A stretch of DNA of 11,478 nucleotides from Nitrospinota bacterium. GTDB taxonomy: Bacteria; Nitrospinota; Nitrospinia; SZUA-224. The notes under the pieces are model-generated. The model was not told the DNA's origin and did not search any database. It was given only the letters and a program-made list of their open reading frames with translations. The stretch spans positions 1 to 11,478 of the forward strand of contig JACRGM010000223.1 in NCBI GenBank assembly GCA_016212345.1. Reading direction: 5' to 3'. Both the position numbers and the translations under genes were made by a program. This document shows, piece by piece, positions 7,181 through 11,478 of the stretch (its first letter is position 1; the number at the start of each line of letters is the position of its first letter).

Positions 7181-7194
7181 TGAAACATATATGA
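7180..7194 (+). CDS. Four-codon mini reading frame (MKHI-stop) overlapping the hom start
   Basis: ATG AAA CAT ATA TGA. Its stop (7192-7194) overlaps the hom initiation codon (7191-7193) in an ATGA arrangement, the classic geometry for termination-reinitiation. It exists because ATGAAACATAT is exactly duplicated in tandem (7180-7190 and 7191-7201), so the mini frame repeats the first four residues of Hom (MKHI). Translation is unproven. If used, it would couple or dampen hom expression. The tetrapeptide has no threonine and one isoleucine, so a classical threonine attenuator leader is unlikely. Confidence 0.4.
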   Translation: MKHI

Positions 7195-8507
7195 AACATA
7201 TAAAGATAGGTCTAATAGGTCTTGGTACAATAGGGACAGGTGTTGTCAGTATCCTGATTAAGAATTCGAGGTTGATAGAGGATAGGGTAGGTATCCCTAT
7301 AAGACTGGCAAAGATCGTTGATCTTGATATCAAGAGGGATAGGGGTATAGAGATTGATAAAGGGATCTTGACAACCGATGCATGGGAGATAATTAATGAT
7401 CCAGAGATTAATATAGTAATTGAATTGATAGGTGGGTATGAACCAGCAAAGAGATTCATACTCGAGGCCATGAATAATGGGAAGCATGTAGTAACAGCCA
7501 ATAAGGCCCTCCTTGCAAAGAATGGGGAGGAGATATTTGATATGGCAGATAGAAAGAGGGTAGCCATAGGTTTTGAGGCAAGCGTGGGGGGAGGGATACC
7601 TATTATCCGTTCGTTACGGGAGGGTTTTGTGGCGAATAATATTGAGTCAATCTATGGCATTGTAAATGGTACAGGGAATTACATATTGAGTAAGATGACC
7701 AATGAGGGTGGTGATTTCAGTGATATACTAAAAAAGGCCCAGGAAAGAGGGTATGCAGAGGCTGATCCAACCCTTGACATAGATGGGATAGATTCTGCTC
7801 ATAAGATTATTATCCTGGCATTATTAGCCTTTGGAAGTAAGGTCTCTGTTGAGGATGTATATACTGAAGGGATTTCGAATATTACCCCCACAGATATAAT
7901 TTACGCACGGGAATTTGGTTATAGGATCAAGTTGTTGGCCATTGCCAAAAGGAGTGGTGACGAGATTGATATACGTGTGCATCCTACAATGATCCCGCAG
8001 GATAATCCGATCTCTAGGGTGAATGGGGTCTTTAATGCTATTAGGGTTAGAGGGGATTTTGTTGGGGAGAATATGTTGATAGGAAAAGGGGCAGGTGCTT
8101 TTCCAACAGGTAGTGCTGTTGTAGGTGATATAGTGGAGATTGCTAGGAATATAATAAAGGGGGGTGAGGGGTATCGTCTCCCTTCTCGATCGTATCTGCC
8201 GGAGAAGATAACAGATACCAAGATAAAGGATATCAGTAATATTACCTCTGAATATTACCTCCGATTCTCTGTCTTGGATAGACCTGGGGTACTATCAAAG
8301 ATCTCAGGGATATTGGGGGCTCGGTCTATAAGTATAGCATCTGTCATACAGAAGGGGAGAAGGGAAAATGAGGCTGTACCACTTGTTATAATGACCCATT
8401 CTGCGGTGGAGCGTGATATTCAATCTGCCCTCTCTGAGATTGACAGACTTGATGTAGTTTTGGAAAGATCGGTTCTGATCAGGGTGGAGAATGATGAACG
8501 ACAATAA
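7191..8507 (+). CDS. hom: Homoserine dehydrogenase with C-terminal ACT domain
   Basis: NAD(P)H-dependent reduction of aspartate semialdehyde to homoserine, the branch point to threonine and methionine. The Rossmann motif GLGTIGTG is at 10-17. HVVTANKALLA (about 101-111) and EASVGGGIP, then GIVNGTGNYILSKM, line the active site. ADPTLDIDGIDSAHK (191-205) supplies D201 and K205 in the spacing of the catalytic Asp/Lys pair of known enzymes. Residues about 355-430 form an ACT domain (LRFSVLDRPGVLSKIS), which in this family commonly mediates threonine feedback inhibition. The length of 438 aa is typical of single-domain (not aspartokinase-fused) Hom. ATG 7191 gives a family-like start (MKHIKIGLIG) but has no well-spaced ribosome binding site; see the mini frame just upstream. 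The 3' end overlaps thrC by 17 nt, indicating cotranslation. Confidence 0.97.
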   Translation: MKHIKIGLIGLGTIGTGVVSILIKNSRLIEDRVGIPIRLAKIVDLDIKRDRGIEIDKGILTTDAWEIINDPEINIVIELIGGYEPAKRFILEAMNNGKHVVTANKALLAKNGEEIFDMADRKRVAIGFEASVGGGIPIIRSLREGFVANNIESIYGIVNGTGNYILSKMTNEGGDFSDILKKAQERGYAEADPTLDIDGIDSAHKIIILALLAFGSKVSVEDVYTEGISNITPTDIIYAREFGYRIKLLAIAKRSGDEIDIRVHPTMIPQDNPISRVNGVFNAIRVRGDFVGENMLIGKGAGAFPTGSAVVGDIVEIARNIIKGGEGYRLPSRSYLPEKITDTKIKDISNITSEYYLRFSVLDRPGVLSKISGILGARSISIASVIQKGRRENEAVPLVIMTHSAVERDIQSALSEIDRLDVVLERSVLIRVENDERQ

Positions 8508-9861
8508 ATACAAGGCATGGTTTCAGTGTATTGGTGGGTGTAGTACCAGATATAATCTTAATGAGATAATCTACAACTGTCCAGATTGTGGTAATCTCCT
8601 AGAGGTCAGGCATGACATAGATAGGTTAAAGGATAAGAGTCCATCTGAATGGAAGGGGCTTTTTGATCATCGTTACCGACGAACAGAATGGCCATATGGG
8701 AGTTCTGTCTGGGGGAAGAAGGAGATGGTTTGTCCTGATGTGGATAATGAAAATGTTGTTTCTACCTATGAAGGTGGGAGCAATCTCTTCTGGGCAGAGA
8801 GGCTTGGCAAGGAGATTGGGGTAGAGGACTTATGGATAAAGCAGTGTGGGAATAGTCATACAGGTTCATTTAAGGATCTAGGGATGACCGTCCTTGTCTC
8901 CATGGTAAGACAGATGATATCTGAGGGGAAGGATATATTAGCGGTTGCCTGTGCATCAACTGGAGATACCTCAGCCTCACTTGCAGCCTATTGTGCAGTT
9001 GCCGGGATTCAGGCAATAGTCTTTCTTCCCAAGAACAAGGTATCCAATGCCCAGTTGATACAGCCACTTGCACATGGTGCTATAACCCTTTCGTTGGATA
9101 CAGACTTTGATGGATGTATGAAGATTGTTCAGGAGGTGTGTAAAAAGAGTAACATATATCTGGCAAATTCTATGAATTCCCTCCGTATAGAGGGCCAGAA
9201 GACCGTAAGTATCGAATTGGTCCAGCAGTTTGATTGGGAGGTCCCAGATATTATAATCATCCCAGGGGGTAATCTGGGTAATGTAAGCGCCATTGGTAAG
9301 GGATTCTTAGTTATGAAGGATCTCGGGATCATAGATAGACTACCTAGGATAGTATGTGCACAGGCAGAGAGGGCAAACCCTCTGTATAGGAGTTACTTGA
9401 CCAAATTTAAGAGGTATAAACCGATCCATGCAAGGAAGACCCTTGCCAGTGCAATCCAGATTGGGGACCCTGTAAGTATTAACAGGGCTATCACTATACT
9501 TAAGATATTTAATGGAATAGTGGAGCAGGCCACTGAGGATGAACTAGCAAATGCTGCTGCCCATGCTGATAGGACAGGTCTATTTAATTGTCCACACACT
9601 GGTGTTGCCCTATCAGTCCTCTTCAAGTTAGTGGAGAGAAGAGAAATCGCCTCTTCAGATAGGGTTGTTGTGATCTCAACTGCTAATGGACTCAAATTTG
9701 CTGATTTTCAGATCAGATATCATGAAAAGAGGCTGAAGGGAGTGGAGTCAAGATATTCTAATCTCCCTATAGAGTTGCCTGCTAGATACGATGATGTAAG
9801 GGATACGATATTCCATGTGATTGAGAAGAAGTCAGAAGTCAGAAGTCAGAAGCCAGAATGA
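8491..9861 (+). CDS. thrC: Threonine synthase with N-terminal zinc-ribbon-like segment
   Basis: PLP fold-II enzyme converting O-phosphohomoserine to threonine. Four cysteines, C13/C17 and C30/C33 (C-x3-C and C-x2-C), form a rubredoxin/zinc-ribbon-like N-terminus seen in many bacterial and archaeal ThrC. The PLP lysine is K128 in NSHTGSFKDLGMTV. The cofactor phosphate loop is GGNLGN at 259-264. ATGDTSAS-type substrate binding appears as CASTGDTSASLAAYC. Adjacent ATGs at 8491 and 8494 are preceded by AGGGTGGAG (8481-8489). The start lies inside hom, so translation is probably coupled. The last nine residues (SEVRSQKPE) are encoded by a heptanucleotide repeat that seems to have replaced or overrun the native stop, giving a non-family C-terminal tail on a 456-aa protein. 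The catalytic core is intact. Confidence 0.96.
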   Translation: MMNDNKYKAWFQCIGGCSTRYNLNEIIYNCPDCGNLLEVRHDIDRLKDKSPSEWKGLFDHRYRRTEWPYGSSVWGKKEMVCPDVDNENVVSTYEGGSNLFWAERLGKEIGVEDLWIKQCGNSHTGSFKDLGMTVLVSMVRQMISEGKDILAVACASTGDTSASLAAYCAVAGIQAIVFLPKNKVSNAQLIQPLAHGAITLSLDTDFDGCMKIVQEVCKKSNIYLANSMNSLRIEGQKTVSIELVQQFDWEVPDIIIIPGGNLGNVSAIGKGFLVMKDLGIIDRLPRIVCAQAERANPLYRSYLTKFKRYKPIHARKTLASAIQIGDPVSINRAITILKIFNGIVEQATEDELANAAAHADRTGLFNCPHTGVALSVLFKLVERREIASSDRVVVISTANGLKFADFQIRYHEKRLKGVESRYSNLPIELPARYDDVRDTIFHVIEKKSEVRSQKPE

Positions 9862-9961
9862 AGAGAGAAAAAGCTAAACAATTTCAAGAGTGAATAGTGT
9901 TATAGAGGTAAACTGTTAGTGGCACTAATGCTATTCTGGCTTCTGACTTCTGGCTTCTGAC
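9831..9961. repeat. Inverted pair of heptanucleotide repeats (GTCAGAA/GCCAGAA) at the thrC-apgM junction
   Basis: Four heptamers (GTCAGAA three times, then GCCAGAA) run from 9831 to 9858, ending at the thrC stop. The complement of the same series (TTCTGGC, TTCTGAC, TTCTGGC, TTCTGAC) runs from 9934 to 9961. The 29-nt arms (9831-9859 and 9933-9961) pair throughout except for one position that would be a G-U pair in RNA, around a 73-nt AT-rich loop with no recognisable gene. No T-run follows closely. It may be an mRNA processing or stability structure, or a dispersed repeat inserted in opposite orientations. Confidence 0.85.
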
Positions 9962-9994
9962 TCATAATATAGTTGTTGTTACCGGAAAGGATAA

Positions 9995-11197
9995 ATGAAA
10001 TATATAGTTCTCGTTGGAGATGGGATGTCTGATTATCCTATCCCTGAACTTAACAACAGGACACCTCTGACTGTGGCGAATACGCCTCAGATGGATTTTG
10101 TTGCCCATCATGGGATTACTGGAGGAGTCAGGACAATACCTGATAGTCTTCCCCCTGGGAGTGATGTTGCGAACCTCTCCATACTCGGGTATGACCCAGT
10201 AATATATTATACAGGGAGGGCCCCTTTTGAGGCAGCAAGCATGGGTGTGAGGTTAAACCATGGAGATATAGCCTTTCGCTGTAATCTGATCACCTTAAGG
10301 CCGATGGGAAATGATATGATCATGGAGGATTTCAGTGCAGGACATATCTCCACAGAGGAGGCAAGGGAGTTAATAATTGAGATTGATAAAAGATTAGGTT
10401 CAGAGGATATAAAATTTTACCCTGGGGTCAGTTACAGGCATCTTATGGTTTGGAGAAAGGACTCTATCAATCTTAAGCTTTATCCTCCACACGATATCTC
10501 AGGACAGGGGATAAGGGAGTATCTTCCATCTGGAAAGGAGGAGGGAGAGATAATAAGGTTGATGAATGATTCTCAGATGATCCTTAGGAATCACAAGATA
10601 AATAAGAGGCGTGCTGATGAGGGATTAAGGGTAGCCAATAGCATTTGGTTATGGGGATATGGGACTTGTCCTCAGTTGCCGACCTTCAAGGAGAGATATG
10701 GTCTTTCTGGATCGGTCATTTCTGCAGTTGATCTCTTGAAAGGGATAGGGATATATGCTGGTCTTGATAGTATAAATGTGCCAGGCGCTACAGGCTATCT
10801 GGATACAGATTATAAAGGAAAGGTGAGATACGCCTTATCTGAACTCAGAAAAAAGGATTTTGTCTATCTACATGTAGAGGCACCTGATGAGGCATCTCAT
10901 AACGGAGATCTTTATAATAAGATCAAGGCTATTGAGGACTTTGATTCCCTTATCGTAGGTGGGATAATAAGAGGTATTCAGGGGATAGGGGATATAAGGA
11001 TATTGCTCATGACAGATCATTTCACCCCCTTGAGTACGAGGACACACTCGGCTGATCCTGTTCCCTTTGCTATCTATCCATGTAAAGGAGAGCCTGATGG
11101 TGTGCAGAGATTTGATGAATCAATATTAAGAGATGGTTCTATACACCTTGAGAAGGGATATGAGCTGATGGATTATTTTATTCAAGGGGGAGGATAG
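9995..11197 (+). CDS. apgM: ApgM-type cofactor-independent phosphoglycerate mutase homologue; possible homoserine kinase
   Basis: A 400-aa member of the archaeal-type 2,3-bisphosphoglycerate-independent phosphoglycerate mutase family (COG3635, alkaline phosphatase superfamily). Metal and phosphoserine landmarks are present: VGDGMSDYP (D9), PPGSDVANLSILGYDP with S56 as the likely phosphorylated serine, YYTGRAPFEAASMGV, HVEAPDEASHNGD and MTDHFTPLSTRTHS near the C-terminus. The biochemical family role is interconversion of 2- and 3-phosphoglycerate. In several bacteria lacking thrB, members in threonine clusters have been proposed to act as homoserine kinase. Here the gene follows hom and thrC and precedes lysC with no thrB in the window, which fits that role; this is inference from context. 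GGAAAGG at 9984-9990 supports ATG 9995. It is separated from thrC by 133 nt containing an inverted repeat, so it may be transcribed at a different level. Confidence 0.92.
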   Translation: MKYIVLVGDGMSDYPIPELNNRTPLTVANTPQMDFVAHHGITGGVRTIPDSLPPGSDVANLSILGYDPVIYYTGRAPFEAASMGVRLNHGDIAFRCNLITLRPMGNDMIMEDFSAGHISTEEARELIIEIDKRLGSEDIKFYPGVSYRHLMVWRKDSINLKLYPPHDISGQGIREYLPSGKEEGEIIRLMNDSQMILRNHKINKRRADEGLRVANSIWLWGYGTCPQLPTFKERYGLSGSVISAVDLLKGIGIYAGLDSINVPGATGYLDTDYKGKVRYALSELRKKDFVYLHVEAPDEASHNGDLYNKIKAIEDFDSLIVGGIIRGIQGIGDIRILLMTDHFTPLSTRTHSADPVPFAIYPCKGEPDGVQRFDESILRDGSIHLEKGYELMDYFIQGGG

Positions 11198-11233
11198 AGT
11201 TAGTCGCTAAGATTAATTTAGAATTTATATAAA

Positions 11234-11274
11234 GCTGGGTGGCTGGGTGGCATGGACAAACTTGTTTGTCCGTG
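11234..11274. repeat. GCTGGGTG tandem pair and 24-nt palindrome between apgM and lysC
   Basis: GCTGGGTG is repeated exactly at 11234-11241 and 11242-11249. Next to it, 11251-11274 is a near-perfect palindrome: arms GGACAAAC and GTTTGTCC around TT, extended on each side by CAT/GTG with one T-G pair, giving an 11-bp hairpin. No T-run follows, so terminator function is doubtful. Position about 50 nt before the lysC start and the dyad symmetry would also fit a protein-binding site or a dispersed palindromic repeat. The rest of the 122-nt gap shows only the lysC ribosome binding site. Confidence 0.7.
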
Positions 11275-11319
11275 CATTTGTGGTAGTGTGAGGGGGCTAT
11301 TTTCAGAGGAAGGATTAAG

Positions 11320-11478
11320 ATGAGTCTCATAGTTCAGAAATTTGGTGGGACCTCTGTAGGAGATATTACAAGGATAAAGATAGTAGCAGAGAAGATAGCT
11401 AGAGAGAAGGAAGGTGGTAAAGATGTAGTCGTAGTGGTCTCTGCGATGGCTGGAGAGACAGATAAGCTGATCAGCTTA
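11320..11478 (+). CDS. lysC: Aspartokinase, 5' part only (cut by window end)
   Basis: The first 53 codons of aspartate kinase, which phosphorylates aspartate in the first step toward lysine, threonine and methionine. The N-terminal MSLIVQKFGGTSVGD carries the family's KFGGTSV substrate/ATP-binding motif (K7-V13), followed by RIKIVAEKI and the strand-loop VVVVVSAMAGETDKLI. AGAGGAAGGA at 11305-11314 places a strong ribosome binding site 5 nt before ATG 11320. The reading frame is open to the end of the window; the regulatory ACT domains expected at the C-terminus are not visible. It follows apgM and the palindrome and completes an aspartate-to-threonine gene run, lacking only aspartate semialdehyde dehydrogenase and a conventional homoserine kinase. 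Confidence 0.94.
   Translation, partial: MSLIVQKFGGTSVGDITRIKIVAEKIAREKEGGKDVVVVVSAMAGETDKLISL

Larger units (their letters stand above)
6984..7197 (+). repeat. 18-bp direct repeats bracketing the repeat block upstream of hom
   Basis: ATGAAACATATATGAAAC occurs exactly at 6984-7001 and at 7180-7197, a spacing of 196 nt. The intervening 178 nt hold a hairpin and the palindromic element. The flanks are only weakly alike (TTTC a few bases upstream of each). Such an arrangement can arise by insertion with target duplication, although 18 bp is long for that, or by local segmental duplication of the hom start region. The right copy includes the hom initiation codon. Confidence 0.85.

Noticed and set aside
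7180..7194. Threonine/isoleucine attenuator leader peptide upstream of hom
   Set aside because: The mini frame has only four codons with one Ile and no Thr, and no mutually exclusive terminator/antiterminator with a T-run follows before hom.
7097..7567. 156-codon minus-strand frame starting within hom and ending in the repeat block
   Set aside because: It mirrors hom in the opposite strand, and its C-terminal part (THPQPLLIEGSSK) is simply the translated palindromic element; such frames are common artefacts of this repeat type.
9831..9961. CRISPR-like array
   Set aside because: The units are contiguous heptamers with no spacers, arranged as an inverted pair; no cas genes are present.

Overview
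The window is a compact stretch of bacterial chromosome in which every recognisable gene lies on the + strand: ftsK, argH, a small LptM-like lipoprotein, lysA, a Uma2-family gene, an AlaC-type aminotransferase, hom, thrC, apgM and the first 53 codons of lysC. The DNA looks AT-rich. Arginine is mostly AGG/AGA and isoleucine is very often ATA. The small lipoprotein is of the type that helps mature the LptD/E outer-membrane translocon, which points to a diderm (Gram-negative-type) organism. Gene content and codon style recall anaerobic or thermophile-leaning lineages such as Nitrospirota, Thermodesulfobacteriota or related uncultured phyla. This is an impression; no phylogenetic marker was tested.

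Region 1 (1-5740) is tightly packed. ftsK encodes the septal DNA translocase. argH (last step of arginine synthesis) follows after 17 nt. The lipoprotein begins 7 nt after argH, with its ribosome binding site spanning argH's stop codon, and its 3' end overlaps lysA by 52 nt. lysA makes lysine from meso-diaminopimelate. A Uma2-type PD-(D/E)XK gene follows, where other bacteria often have further lysine genes (dapA, dapB). Two short repeats sit inside ftsK: a 42-nt duplication in the linker, and a hexamer run plus a G/C palindrome in an insertion within the motor domain.

Region 2 (5756-11478) is centred on the aspartate family: an alanine/LL-DAP-type aminotransferase, homoserine dehydrogenase, threonine synthase, an ApgM-type phosphoglycerate mutase homologue and aspartokinase. 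No conventional homoserine kinase (thrB) is present. The ApgM homologue sits where it would be expected, so it may supply that activity.

The only three sizeable gaps in the window (6926-7190, 9862-9994 and 11198-11319) each hold a different inverted-repeat family. The first is the richest. It has two hairpins, an 18-bp direct repeat about 196 bp apart, and a MITE-like palindromic element carrying three CCCCTCT/AGAGGGG hairpins. Its right-hand direct repeat overlaps the hom start codon. There an 11-bp tandem duplication creates a four-codon reading frame (MKHI-stop) whose stop overlaps the hom ATG. In the second gap a heptamer repeat has run into the end of thrC and recurs inverted 73 nt later. 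The third gap has a 24-nt palindrome. I saw no tRNA, rRNA, CRISPR array, transposase gene or known riboswitch. The best candidates for something new are the arrangement at the hom start and the likely ApgM homoserine kinase, not a new multi-gene system.
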